Shown here: positions 1-8,900 of the stretch, in pieces
Numbering within the stretch: position 1 is the stretch's first letter
How the letters are laid out: the number at the start of each line of letters is the position of its first letter
NCBI RefSeq assembly: GCF_016811915.1
Contig: NZ_CP069127.1
Coordinates: 2,641,001-2,705,000 of the forward strand
DNA length: 64,000 nt
Direction: 5' to 3'
From: Brevibacillus choshinensis
Lineage (GTDB): Bacteria > Bacillota > Bacilli > Brevibacillales > Brevibacillaceae
Translations under genes and position numbers: made by a program
Notes under the pieces: generated by a model
What the model saw: the letters and a program-made list of their open reading frames with translations, nothing else
Database searches by the model: none
Told to the model about the DNA's origin: nothing

Positions 1-1
1 A

Positions 2-1495
2 GCTGCAGCGGGTATGCAAGCCGCGCCGCTGGAGGAGATCGATTCGCTGATCGAGGCGTCGATTGACCAGGGCGTGATGCCCGGCGCCGTCGTACTCGTT
101 GCACGCCGTGGGGTGATCGTAAAAGAACAGGCGTACGGCTACTCGGCGCAATTTGCCGATGATGAAAAGACGCCGTTGGATCGGCCCATTCGCATGGAAA
201 CGGACACCATTTTCGATATGGCCTCGGTAAGCAAGCTGTTTACCTCCACGGCCGTCATGCAGCTGTACGAAAAAGAGCGGTTCGACTTGGACGATCCGGT
301 CGCCGAATACCTTCCTGATTTCGCGGAAAACGGCAAGGAAAAGGTCACCATCCGGCAGCTGCTGACGCATACTTCCGGTTTTGAGCCGTTTATACCGCTC
401 TATCAAATGGGAGCCAGTAGGGAAGAACGGTTGCAGATCGTTTTGCGTCATCCTCTCGTCAACCGCTCGGGGAGCAAATACGTTTACAGCGATTTGAACC
501 TGATCACGCTGGGTGCTTTAGTGGAGAAGCTGACAGGCCAACGCTTGGATGAATACGTCCGCGAGCACATCACGGAGCCGCTTGACATGTCCGATACCAT
601 GTACAATCCCGGGGAACGCTTGAAAAAACGGATCGCGGCTACCGAATACCAGCCATGGACAAACAGAGGGTTGGTCTGGGGCGACGTGCACGACGAGAAT
701 GCCTGGTCGCTGGACGGAGTGGCGGGGCACGCTGGAGTGTTCAGCTCTGCCCGCGACTTGGCAGTCTTTGCCCAGATGATGCTGAACGGCGGAAAATACG
801 GCGGGAAACGGATTCTGTCCAAGGAATCGATCGAGCTGATGACGGAAAACCAGATCCCTCAGTTCCCGGGAGATGATCATGGTCTCGGCTGGGAGCTGTA
901 CCAGGGCTGGTACATGGATGCCTTGAGCGACAGCAAAACGATGGGGCATACCGGATATACCGGTACATCGATCGTCGTCAGTCCGAATAATGAAACCATT
1001 TGCATCGTCCTCACCAATCGCGTGCACCCGACGCGCAATACCGTATCCACCAATCCTGTTCGGAGGGGAGTCGCTCGTCAGGCGGCACTGGCGATCCCGG
1101 TCGATATTCCTTGGAAGGACGGCGCATGGTTTGCGGGAGTCGGCGATGAACGGCAAAACACCCTAACCGCCGAGGTAGACCTTGCGGAAGGTGGGGAAAT
1201 CGCATTCGATACCTGGTTCCGAATTGAAAACGAGTCGGATTACGGCTATGTGGAAGCATCCGTGGATGGAGAGAACTGGACGGAGGTCGGCCCCGCCGCA
1301 ACGGGAGAAAGCGACTGGAAAAAGGTGACGTGGGAGCTTCCATCGGGGATCAAGCAAATCCGTTTTCGCTATGCCACGGACAAGACGGTGAACGGCCGAG
1401 GTTGGTTTGTCCATGATCCGGAAGTAAAGGATGAAGCGGGCCATGAGGTGGATGTCGAATGGATGTCGGATGGATGGTCGCAAGAGGGCAACTAA
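2..1495 (+). CDS. amiE: AmiE/YbbE-like serine amidase (beta-lactamase fold), 5' end missing
   Basis: This is a serine hydrolase of the beta-lactamase/penicillin-binding fold. The frame is open to the left edge, so the true start and any signal peptide lie outside the window; the first ATG is at 14. Counted from that ATG, the S-x-x-K motif (SVSK) is at residues 71-74, a YSD variant of the Y-x-N motif at 158-160, and an H-T-G motif in GHTGYTG near 313. After about residue 365 there is an extra C-terminal beta-rich domain of about 125 residues, absent from the 441-aa B. subtilis protein. In B. subtilis, amiE removes peptides from muropeptides and lies directly before nagZ. The same order here, 45 nt apart, supports the assignment. 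A generic esterase or D-alanyl peptidase is the alternative. Confidence 0.72.
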   Translation, partial: AAAGMQAAPLEEIDSLIEASIDQGVMPGAVVLVARRGVIVKEQAYGYSAQFADDEKTPLDRPIRMETDTIFDMASVSKLFTSTAVMQLYEKERFDLDDPVAEYLPDFAENGKEKVTIRQLLTHTSGFEPFIPLYQMGASREERLQIVLRHPLVNRSGSKYVYSDLNLITLGALVEKLTGQRLDEYVREHITEPLDMSDTMYNPGERLKKRIAATEYQPWTNRGLVWGDVHDENAWSLDGVAGHAGVFSSARDLAVFAQMMLNGGKYGGKRILSKESIELMTENQIPQFPGDDHGLGWELYQGWYMDALSDSKTMGHTGYTGTSIVVSPNNETICIVLTNRVHPTRNTVSTNPVRRGVARQAALAIPVDIPWKDGAWFAGVGDERQNTLTAEVDLAEGGEIAFDTWFRIENESDYGYVEASVDGENWTEVGPAATGESDWKKVTWELPSGIKQIRFRYATDKTVNGRGWFVHDPEVKDEAGHEVDVEWMSDGWSQEGN

Positions 1496-1540
1496 ACCCC
1501 CGATGAGAGGGGACAATTATCAAATAAAGGAGAGGAAGCC

Positions 1541-3640
1541 ATGAGAGTTGGGAGAAAGAAAGTCAGCGTCGTCCTATTCGTACTTGCTTTGCTGCTCAGC
1601 CAGTCCTTTTTTTCGCAGGGCGTCTTGAAAACAGATGCACAAGAACAGACAGAGGTGGTCGATTTGATCATCAGCCTGAACACTCCCGAAGCTGAATTGG
1701 GCGTGACAGGCGACACCCTCCAGCTGCAAGCGCTCCATGTATACCGGGACGGTCATTTTGAAAAAGCCTCCAAAGGCTTGACATGGAAAACATCCAACAA
1801 GAATGTGGCTTCGGTCGATGAACAGGGCACCGTGCAGTTTGCCAATCATCCCGGCAGAACCTTCATCTCCGTTACCGACGGCACGTTCGAGGACCGAATC
1901 GCTTTCGATTACAAAGACAGAGGGGAACAGAAGGTAACGGTATCCAAGCAAAAAGGGGAGCGCTACCAAATCATCGACAAAGCGATCTCTGGCATGACTT
2001 TGGAAGAAAAAGTGGGGCAGATGATGATGCCCGATTTCCGCAAATGGAACGGCAAGGACGTCACGAGCATGCTCCCGGAAATCGAGGCTCTCGTCAAGAA
2101 ATACAAAGTAGGCGGAGTGATTTTGTTCCGGGAAAACGTGGTGAACACAGAGCAGACGATTCGCCTGGTCCATGATTATCAGCTGGCGGCTCAAAAATAC
2201 GGCCTCATGGTTACGATTGACCAGGAGGGCGGGATCGTCACTCGATTGCAGCAGGGAACAGACATGCCGGGCAACATGGCGCTGGGCGCTACGCGTTCGG
2301 AGGAGCTGGCATTCAAGGTAGGAGACGTCATCGGCAGAGAACTGGCTGCCCTTGGGATCAACACCAACTTTGCTCCTGACATGGATGTGAACAATAATCC
2401 GGACAACCCGGTTATCGGCGTCAGGTCGTTTGGGGGAGATCCTCAGCTGGTCAGCGACTTGGGAGTCGCCTACATCAAAGGGCTGCAGCAAAACGGGATC
2501 GCTGCCACCGCCAAGCACTTTCCCGGCCACGGTGATACAGCGGTCGATTCTCATCTGGGATTGCCGGAAGTCCCCCACGACAAAGACCGTCTCTCAAAAG
2601 TAGAGCTCTATCCTTTCCAAAAAGCGATGGAGGCGGGCGTGGACGCGATCATGACCGCACACGTCACCTTCCCGAAAATCGATGACACCAAAGTGATTTC
2701 GAAAAAAGACGGCACAGAGATTGCGCTGCCTGCCACGCTGTCACAAAAGGTCATCACAGGCTTGATCCGCGACGAACTCGGCTTCGATGGGGTGGTATCG
2801 ACTGATGCCATGAATATGCAGGCGATCGCCGATCATTTCGGTCCGGTCGATGCGGCGATTCGAGCCGTGAAGGCAGGCGTCGATATCGTGCTGATGCCGA
2901 TCGGATTGGAGGAAGTGACTACGGGTGTCCTGCAAGCCGTGAAAAATGGAGAGATCAGTGAAGAGAGGATTGAACAATCCGTCAAACGCATCCTGACGCT
3001 GAAGGTGAAGCGGGGGATCTTTAAAGCGGAAAATCCGGAGGGAGTAGACGGGCAAATCGAGCGAGGGAAGTCAGTCATCGGCTCAGCAGAGAACAAGCAG
3101 GTGGAAGCCGAAGCAGCTGCCCGTTCCGTTACTATGGTCAAAAACAGCGGCGTGCTGCCGCTGAAACTCGAGGAAGACAAAAAAATTGTGGTGATTGGGA
3201 CTACCTATGTCGACAACCTGGCAGGTGCCGTGAAAAAACACCATGCCAATACATCGACCATCCAAATTGCCACCGAGGCACTCAGTGACGAGCAAAGGAA
3301 GCAGGTAGAAGAGGCTGACGCCGTGATCATTGGTTCCTATACATTCGATGTCAAAGGCAGATCGCCCGAGAATGCACTGATGAGCATTTACAACCAACTG
3401 ATCCAAAACAACGACAAGCCCGTGATCGGTGTCGGCATCCGCAATCCGTATGACATCATGGCTTATCCGGAAGTGGATGCTTATCTCGCTCAGTATGGTT
3501 TTCGAAATGCCAGCTTTTCTGCAACGGCAGACATCCTGTTTGGCAAAAGCAAACCAACCGGAAAGCTGCCAGTCACCATTCCGGACGGCAAGGGAGGAGC
3601 CCTCTACGAATATGGCTATGGTTTGTCGTACGAACCATAA
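1541..3640 (+). CDS. nagZ: Secreted beta-N-acetylglucosaminidase NagZ (GH3)
   Basis: This exo-enzyme removes N-acetylglucosamine from muropeptides outside the cell during wall turnover. A signal peptide covers residues 1-33. A bacterial Ig-like (BIG2-type) domain follows at about 45-125, then the GH3 barrel. The NagZ signature KHFPGHGDT begins at K325. The catalytic Asp-His dyad is D336/H338 and the nucleophile is D422 in STDAMNM. The H-to-D spacing of 84 residues equals that of B. subtilis NagZ (H234, D318). A C-terminal sandwich domain of the Bacillus type follows. The start ATG has GGAGAGGAAG upstream. The protein is 699 aa against 642 for B. subtilis NagZ; the excess is the N-terminal Ig-like domain. 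It probably shares a transcript with the upstream amidase gene. Confidence 0.93.
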   Translation: MRVGRKKVSVVLFVLALLLSQSFFSQGVLKTDAQEQTEVVDLIISLNTPEAELGVTGDTLQLQALHVYRDGHFEKASKGLTWKTSNKNVASVDEQGTVQFANHPGRTFISVTDGTFEDRIAFDYKDRGEQKVTVSKQKGERYQIIDKAISGMTLEEKVGQMMMPDFRKWNGKDVTSMLPEIEALVKKYKVGGVILFRENVVNTEQTIRLVHDYQLAAQKYGLMVTIDQEGGIVTRLQQGTDMPGNMALGATRSEELAFKVGDVIGRELAALGINTNFAPDMDVNNNPDNPVIGVRSFGGDPQLVSDLGVAYIKGLQQNGIAATAKHFPGHGDTAVDSHLGLPEVPHDKDRLSKVELYPFQKAMEAGVDAIMTAHVTFPKIDDTKVISKKDGTEIALPATLSQKVITGLIRDELGFDGVVSTDAMNMQAIADHFGPVDAAIRAVKAGVDIVLMPIGLEEVTTGVLQAVKNGEISEERIEQSVKRILTLKVKRGIFKAENPEGVDGQIERGKSVIGSAENKQVEAEAAARSVTMVKNSGVLPLKLEEDKKIVVIGTTYVDNLAGAVKKHHANTSTIQIATEALSDEQRKQVEEADAVIIGSYTFDVKGRSPENALMSIYNQLIQNNDKPVIGVGIRNPYDIMAYPEVDAYLAQYGFRNASFSATADILFGKSKPTGKLPVTIPDGKGGALYEYGYGLSYEP

Positions 3641-3680
3641 GCATCTGATTTGAAATGGGATATGGCGTTTTGAAGCGATG

Positions 3681-3716
3681 AAGATCCGGACGAGTGGGCC
3701 GGATCTTCTTTTTTTA
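3681..3716 (+). terminator. Intrinsic terminator after nagZ
   Basis: Nine-base arms at 3681-3689 (AAGATCCGG) and 3699-3707 (CCGGATCTT) enclose a 9-nt loop and are followed by a T-rich tract. It closes the amidase-nagZ transcript. Confidence 0.9.
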
Positions 3717-3826
3717 TTTATTCAAGATCAGCTGTTCATATAGAGTTCATAAAGCAGTTGTACATTTTTCCTGTTACGAATGGGGGCCACGCTCTCTTAG
3801 AAGTTAGGGTAAACGGGGGGATCCGA

Positions 3827-4618
3827 TTGTATCGAGTAAGGAAAGAGGTTGACCTGCCATTTGAGAAACTATCCAATTTTAGGGACATCGGTGGTCTGAA
3901 AACGGAAGATGGCCGGAATATGAAAACGGGAATGTTATATCGTTCTGATGATATATCCCGGATAACTGAACATGATCTAGAACGACTGATTGAATACAAA
4001 ATAAAAGTCATCTGCGATCTCCGTACGCCTAACGAGCACCAATCCAAACACTCTCACATCCTGTCGCACGGACAATTTCGTGTTTTCAATATTCCCCTTC
4101 ATCTGCAGGAAACGGGAGCAAGTAAACGCCAATGGTTCAACTTCTTCTTTGGGAAATCAGGTGATGAACATTTCAAAAAGTTCAGCAGAGCCTATTATCA
4201 TCACATGGCAGTTGAAAGCACTTTCCAGATAAAAGAAATCATTACCCTAGTCTCCCGTGAAGAAAATCTCCCTGCATTGATTCACTGTACGGCGGGCAAA
4301 GACCGAACGGGATATATTTCTGCGGTGATCCAGCTGCTCGCCGGAGTCCCCTATGAAAGCGTCGTTCAGGATTACCTCTTGACGAATGAGTACTACAAAT
4401 CACGTTTGGAGTCAGTCATCAAGATGATGAGATGGATGACTTTATTTCAGGTTACTCCCGAGCGGATGAAGCTCATTTTGATGGCGAATCGGGAATATCT
4501 GGATGAAGTGTATCGTGGCCTTATGGAAACGTACGGTTCCATTGAATTGTACCTGAACAAGGCTTGCGGGATCGAGCTTTGCACACTGCGAAAGTGTAAA
4601 GAACTGCTTCTTGAATAG
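3827..4618 (+). CDS. Tyrosine phosphatase family protein (Y_phosphatase3 type)
   Basis: The active-site loop HCTAGKDRTG, a C-x5-R phosphatase signature, lies about 155 residues in; the catalytic Cys codon is at 4286-4288. The N-terminal FRDIGGLKTEDG and LYRSDD motifs are typical of bacterial lipid/tyrosine phosphatases of this family. The start chosen is TTG at 3827, preceded by GGGGGG at 3815-3820, giving 263 aa. An in-frame ATG at 3758 would add 23 residues but has no clear ribosome site. No signal peptide is visible, so the product is probably cytoplasmic. The next gene begins 46 nt later, so the two may be cotranscribed. The substrate (phosphotyrosine or a phosphoinositide-like lipid) cannot be told from sequence. 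Confidence 0.85.
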   Translation: MYRVRKEVDLPFEKLSNFRDIGGLKTEDGRNMKTGMLYRSDDISRITEHDLERLIEYKIKVICDLRTPNEHQSKHSHILSHGQFRVFNIPLHLQETGASKRQWFNFFFGKSGDEHFKKFSRAYYHHMAVESTFQIKEIITLVSREENLPALIHCTAGKDRTGYISAVIQLLAGVPYESVVQDYLLTNEYYKSRLESVIKMMRWMTLFQVTPERMKLILMANREYLDEVYRGLMETYGSIELYLNKACGIELCTLRKCKELLLE

Positions 4619-4664
4619 CGGGAAGAATGATGACCGTGCACAAAACCTGTGGGAGGAAAAAGAA

Positions 4665-5993
4665 TTGAAGAAATGGTTGCTGCGATTCGTACTTTACCTA
4701 TCGATCTTCCTCATATTTGTTGGGGGAATTGGAGTATGGGGAGCTGTTCATTCACGTGCCGATTGGCTATCTGTACGAGACACACCGGCACCTTCTTTAT
4801 CGGGTGTAAATACCCCTACCTATCATCCGAACAAGCCGACAGTGGCGGTCGTATTGGGAAATCCAATGACGGAGGTGTTTGATTTTGTAGTCCCTTATGA
4901 AATGTTCGCCATGACAGATGCTTATAATGTGTATGCAGTGGCACCTGACAACAAAGTTACAGCATTAACCGGAGGCCTGGATCTAGTCCCGCACTATTCA
5001 TTCAAAGAAATGGATCGGTTGCTGGGAAAGAGTCCCGACCTTATCGTGATTCCGTACATGCCAATGGACGATCAAGAGAAGTATCGCCCAGTCCGAGAGT
5101 GGATCCAAAAGCATGCGAAAACCAAGATCCTGAGCATTTGTTCGGGATCAAGAAATCTTGCCGACGCGGGATTACTAGAAGGGAAAACTTCAACTATTCA
5201 TTGGCGAATCGTGAACCAGGTGAAAAAGGCATATCCAGCTACCAACTGGATCAGAGATCAACGGTTTGTTCAAGATGGAAACATTACATCATCTGCTGGA
5301 CTCACATCAGGAATCGATGCTGTTCTCCATGTCATTTCGCAGCAAGTAGGCGAAACTATGGCCATGAAAGTAGCGAAGGAAATGAACTACCCTTCTTATC
5401 ACTTTGTCAATAATCCGAAGGTAGTTCCTTATGATATCGATCAGACAGAAGCGATTTATTACGTAAATCTAGCGTTTCAATTCATGAAGGAAAAGGTAGG
5501 TGTGCTTCTGTATGACGGGATGGAGGAAAGTGCGCTGACCTCGGTATTTGACACCTATGCCCCTCTAGGGACGACGAAGCTGTTTACCATTTCGAACGGC
5601 GATGGAATCATCGTGACCAAGCATCACCTGAACCTGATTGCCCGATACCAGGTCAACCATGCTCCAACCATAGAGCGATTGCTTGTTACAGGAACGCAGC
5701 CACCCGCGCTGTCGAAGGAGCTGGGGAATGGGGTGGAACCAACGTACATTCATCGTGACAGACCCGACAGATTTGCATTCGATGCAACACTTGAAGATTT
5801 AGCTCAGCAAGAAGATGTTCTGACTGCTAAATGGGCGGCCAAACGACTGGAATATCGTGCCGATCATGTAAAGTTCGAAGGCAAGCCGGTTCCCCTGGAA
5901 GCGATCCTCACGTTGTCCCTCATTGGCATCGTCGGCTTGCTAACAGCCTTTCTTCTTGATAGGCGGTTCGTCTCCAAAAGGGTACAGAAATAA
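4665..5993 (+). CDS. Membrane-anchored DJ-1/PfpI (GATase1-like) protein with two such domains
   Basis: The start chosen is TTG at 4665 behind GGGAGG at 4651-4656, giving 442 aa. A membrane anchor occupies about residues 5-25 and a second hydrophobic segment about 410-430, just before the C-terminus. Between them is a DJ-1/PfpI domain with the nucleophile elbow SICSGS near residue 160. A second, weaker copy starting at KVGVLLYDGMEES near residue 275 lacks an obvious Cys elbow. The first domain resembles the sensor half of GlxA-type AraC regulators, but no helix-turn-helix is present. Predicted topology places the domains outside the membrane. Function is unknown; a sensor, amidase-like or ligand-binding role is possible. 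Confidence 0.75.
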   Translation: MKKWLLRFVLYLSIFLIFVGGIGVWGAVHSRADWLSVRDTPAPSLSGVNTPTYHPNKPTVAVVLGNPMTEVFDFVVPYEMFAMTDAYNVYAVAPDNKVTALTGGLDLVPHYSFKEMDRLLGKSPDLIVIPYMPMDDQEKYRPVREWIQKHAKTKILSICSGSRNLADAGLLEGKTSTIHWRIVNQVKKAYPATNWIRDQRFVQDGNITSSAGLTSGIDAVLHVISQQVGETMAMKVAKEMNYPSYHFVNNPKVVPYDIDQTEAIYYVNLAFQFMKEKVGVLLYDGMEESALTSVFDTYAPLGTTKLFTISNGDGIIVTKHHLNLIARYQVNHAPTIERLLVTGTQPPALSKELGNGVEPTYIHRDRPDRFAFDATLEDLAQQEDVLTAKWAAKRLEYRADHVKFEGKPVPLEAILTLSLIGIVGLLTAFLLDRRFVSKRVQK

Positions 5994-6104
5994 GGAAATG
6001 GGCAATGAAGCATAATTGGCGTGGTTCATATTGCGTTCACAGTGGCGATTTATAGTAGGGATACAGCAAGATCGCAACGACGTGAAATAACGAAAAGGAG
6101 TGGA

Positions 6105-6977
6105 ATGGAAATGGTGAAAACGGCGGTAGGAGCGCTGCTTTATATTGCGGTCGTAATTGGGGGATTTACCATCTATGATAATTACGTTGCAGAAGATCAA
6201 CTAGTGGTTGCAGGAGAGATGCACTCTGAGGACGGAAATCATGGCGTATCGAATGAAGGAAGCCACGGAAATGGGACGGAAGAGCATGGGGAAGGAGATC
6301 ATGGCACCGGAAATCAAGGGCATGGAGCTGCAAGCAGCGATGTGAACACGTATGTTCAGCCAGAGCAAGATGGCATCAAGATCTTCGTAAAGGATAAACT
6401 GGGCAATCCCGTTGGCGATCTTGAAGTGAATCATGAAAAGCTGCTTCATTTCATCGTAGTGGATGAACATCTGCAGAAGTATTACCACGTCCATCCGGAA
6501 CAGATTGGCAAGGGCGAATTTAAAATCGGCAATATTCTGCCTGACGGCTTTTATAAAGCATTTATTGACATCAAGCCAAAGCAGCTAGCTTATCAGGTGG
6601 TTCCGGTTCCATTTGTTGTCGGAAATCCGGGCGAATCTGCTGACCACGGTGGACTTGTGCCAGACAGCAAGCTGATACAAACAGTGGAGGGTGAAACCGT
6701 AAAGCTGGACATGAGTTCTTTTCAGGCAAACAAACCTGTTACGCTGACATTTGAACTGGATCGGTCGAATCTGACTCCGTATTTGGGTGCGATGGGGCAT
6801 GTCGTCATTCTCGATGAAAAAGCGCAAAACTTTCTGCATGTTCACCCTTCCGATCATGATGAACCGGTATTTGAAACACAGTTTTCGAAGCCTGGTCTGT
6901 ATAAAATATGGGCCGAGTTCAAGCAAAATGGGAAGGTCAGGGCGTTTCCATTTGTCGTCGAAATCACGGAAGACTGA
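6105..6977 (+). CDS. His-rich membrane-anchored protein with two HVHP motifs, function unknown
   Basis: An N-terminal transmembrane anchor (about residues 5-22) is followed by a low-complexity His/Gly/Glu-rich linker (about 38-75) of the kind that can bind metal ions. Two related beta-rich modules follow. The first contains LLHFIVVDEHLQKYYHVHP and the second GHVVILDEKAQNFLHVHP. The paired HVHP motifs suggest metal binding, perhaps copper, but that is inference. AAGGAG at 6095-6100 precedes ATG codons at 6105 and 6111, and either may be used. An upstream ATG at 6021 has no ribosome site. The gene follows the PfpI-like gene by about 110 nt and ends in a strong terminator. Confidence 0.7.
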   Translation: MEMVKTAVGALLYIAVVIGGFTIYDNYVAEDQLVVAGEMHSEDGNHGVSNEGSHGNGTEEHGEGDHGTGNQGHGAASSDVNTYVQPEQDGIKIFVKDKLGNPVGDLEVNHEKLLHFIVVDEHLQKYYHVHPEQIGKGEFKIGNILPDGFYKAFIDIKPKQLAYQVVPVPFVVGNPGESADHGGLVPDSKLIQTVEGETVKLDMSSFQANKPVTLTFELDRSNLTPYLGAMGHVVILDEKAQNFLHVHPSDHDEPVFETQFSKPGLYKIWAEFKQNGKVRAFPFVVEITED

Positions 6978-7008
6978 GAACCTAACTTTGGTTAGGTTCT
7001 TTCTTTGT
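6978..7008 (+). terminator. Intrinsic terminator after the HVHP protein
   Basis: Nine-base arms GAACCTAAC (6978-6986) and GTTAGGTTC (6991-6999) with a TTTG loop, then TTTCTTTG. It separates this gene from frlD. Confidence 0.88.
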
Positions 7009-7058
7009 TCTTTTTCCTCAGGCGAGCAAACAACTGGATGGAATGCTACTTTTAAGAA

Positions 7059-7099
7059 TAGACTGTATTTTCTGTTTGTTATATAATGTTATAAGATGT
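7059..7099 (+). promoter_or_regulatory. frlD promoter with AT-rich FrlR-like element
   Basis: The -35 is TAGACT (7059-7064) and the -10 is a perfect TATAAT (7082-7087), 17 nt apart. The -10 lies inside GTTATATAAT/GTTATAAGATG (7078-7098). This resembles the TATATAAC/ACATCTTAT element at the frlB promoter when read on the other strand. Control by FrlR is inferred. Confidence 0.55.
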
Positions 7100-7126
7100 A
7101 CTAATGATTTTGTTGGGGGAATGGCG

Positions 7127-7948
7127 ATGAGACTGATTGCGATTGGCGATAATGTTGTGGATTACTACAAAGACCGCGGCGAAATCTTTCCAGGAGGCAA
7201 TGCGTTGAATGTGGCGGTGCTGGGCAAGCGCTATCAAGCTGCCGTTTCCTCCTATATCGGCATCATTGGTAATGATCGCGCCGCAGAGCATGTGAAACAA
7301 ACCTTGCTTTTGGAGAACATCGATATTTCAAGGCTAAGGCAAGCCTTTGGCCCCAATGGAGAGGCGGTCGTTTCTCTCAATGCAGAGGGGGATCGCGTGT
7401 TTGTGGGTTCGAACGCTGGCGGGGTGCAGGCGTACATGGGGCTTCGGCTGAACCAGCAGGATAAGGAATACATCGCTTCGCACGATCTGATGCACACAAG
7501 CATATACAGCAACCTGGAACATGAGCTTCCCGGGTTGCACAAGAAGATTCCCATCTCGTTTGATTTTTCGACTCGTTGGACGGACTCTTATTTGCAGCGG
7601 GTATGCCCCTACATCGAATATGGGTTTTTCTCGGGAAGTGATCTGACGGAAGACGAGTGTCACCAATTGATCCATCGCGTGCATTCCTTGGGAACGAAAG
7701 TTGTCGGCGTAACCCGAGGCGCCGAGGGAGCGATTTTCTCTGAAGAAGGAAGGCTGTATCGGCAGCATATAACGGAGACGGTGGTCGTGGACACGCTTGG
7801 CGCAGGCGATTCTTTCATCGCGATGTTTTTAATGCAGTATCACCAGAAGCATGATATGGAAGATGCGCTGCGGCAAGCGTCTGTCGCAGCAGCCAAGACG
7901 TGCGGCCACTACGGCGCTTTCGGCTACGGCGTCCCCAAAGTCGGTTAA
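7127..7948 (+). CDS. frlD: Fructoselysine 6-kinase (PfkB family)
   Basis: This enzyme phosphorylates fructosamines such as fructoselysine at the sugar 6-position before deglycation by FrlB. The protein is 273 aa from the ATG at 7127, which has GGGGGA at 7115-7120. An ATG two codons earlier (7121) and a longer frame are less likely. The N-terminus MRLIAIGDNVVDYY and the PGGNALNVAV motif match the FrlD branch of PfkB kinases. The C-terminal DTLGAGDSF carries the anion hole and catalytic Asp. The gene is on the opposite strand to, and convergent with, the other frl genes. In B. subtilis frlD is the last gene of one operon, so the arrangement differs. Confidence 0.88.
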   Translation: MRLIAIGDNVVDYYKDRGEIFPGGNALNVAVLGKRYQAAVSSYIGIIGNDRAAEHVKQTLLLENIDISRLRQAFGPNGEAVVSLNAEGDRVFVGSNAGGVQAYMGLRLNQQDKEYIASHDLMHTSIYSNLEHELPGLHKKIPISFDFSTRWTDSYLQRVCPYIEYGFFSGSDLTEDECHQLIHRVHSLGTKVVGVTRGAEGAIFSEEGRLYRQHITETVVVDTLGAGDSFIAMFLMQYHQKHDMEDALRQASVAAAKTCGHYGAFGYGVPKVG

Positions 7949-7974
7949 TCAAGATTCTCAGGCAATACCAAAAG

Positions 7975-8005
7975 AAAGAAGCTAGATGCGGAATCTAGCT
8001 TCTTT
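7975..8005. terminator. Bidirectional terminator between frlD and frlM
   Basis: Perfect 13-bp arms (7975-7987 and 7993-8005, AAAGAAGCTAGAT and its complement) enclose a 5-nt loop, with A-rich and T-rich flanks. It serves both convergent genes, and one arm touches the frlM stop codon. Confidence 0.92.
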
Positions 8006-8895
8006 TATCCTTTTATGCCGCCGCTCGTGAGACCTCTGACAAAGTATTTTTGCATGAACAGAAAGAGGAGGATGATGGGAAGGGCGGAGATGGTCAGACC
8101 TGCCAGCAGAACGCCCCAATCCGTTTGCAGCATGTCCCGGAAAGCCATTAATCCAGAGGGGATGGTTTTTAGCTTGTTGTCGTCGATGAAGATGATCGAG
8201 AACAGAAATTCGTTCCAGGAAAAGTATGCGGTGAGTAGGGTGGAAGTGAGCAGGATGGGTGTGCTGAGCGGCAGAAAGACCCGCGTGAAGACGCCGAAGC
8301 TGCTGCATCCGTCGAGGTAAGCCGCCTCCTCGATTTCTTTTGGGATGGTCAAGAAGTGAGCGCGGATCAGCAGGATCGTAAAGGGAAGACGGTACGCCAC
8401 ATAGGGGATGATCAAGGCCCAGTACGTATTGAATAATCCTAGGGCTTGGATGAGTTTGTAGAGCGGGATCAAGCTGACCTGCGGCGACAGCATCAGTCCG
8501 CCAAGAATCATAATCAGGATAAGATTCTTGCCCCGAAACTGGAACTGAGTGAGACCGTATGCCCCCAGAGCGCTTAGAAAAACAGTGAGAAAGCAGGTGA
8601 CAGAGGTGACGATGACACTGTTCAGAAAGTAGTCCGAGATTCCCTGCTCCCAGGCTGTCACGTAATTCTCGAACAGCCACTGTGTCGGAAACTTCCAGCT
8701 GTCGCTGAAGATTTCGGAAGAATCCTTGAGAGAATTCATGACCATCCAAAAGAGCGGGTAGGCGATGGCGACAAAGTACAGAAGCAAGACGAGCAACAGG
8801 GTGTAGGTGCCAATCGGAGGAGCACTCTTTTTCTTTGCCAGGGGAAGGAGGGGAGCAGCACTTTGCTCTGAAATCGTTTCCATATTTTTCTCCAT
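8005..8895 (-). CDS. frlM: Fructosamine ABC importer, permease (MalG/AraQ type)
   Basis: This is one of the two membrane subunits of a carbohydrate-type ABC importer (CUT1 family). The 296-aa protein has about six transmembrane helices and the cytoplasmic EAA loop EEIEEAAYLDGCSSFGVF, which docks the ATPase. GAGAGGAGT precedes the ATG at 8895, 5 nt after the frlN stop. No ATP-binding subunit is encoded in the cluster. In B. subtilis the shared ATPase MsmX energises FrlONM, and a distant MsmX-like protein probably does so here. Confidence 0.88.
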   Translation of the reverse strand: MEKNMETISEQSAAPLLPLAKKKSAPPIGTYTLLLVLLLYFVAIAYPLFWMVMNSLKDSSEIFSDSWKFPTQWLFENYVTAWEQGISDYFLNSVIVTSVTCFLTVFLSALGAYGLTQFQFRGKNLILIMILGGLMLSPQVSLIPLYKLIQALGLFNTYWALIIPYVAYRLPFTILLIRAHFLTIPKEIEEAAYLDGCSSFGVFTRVFLPLSTPILLTSTLLTAYFSWNEFLFSIIFIDDNKLKTIPSGLMAFRDMLQTDWGVLLAGLTISALPIILLFLFMQKYFVRGLTSGGIKG

Positions 8896-8900
8896 TGCTG

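Noticed and set aside
518-1156. Long minus-strand open frames inside the amidase, peptidase and helicase genes
   Set aside because: They mirror codon bias of well-supported plus-strand genes and encode no recognisable domain.
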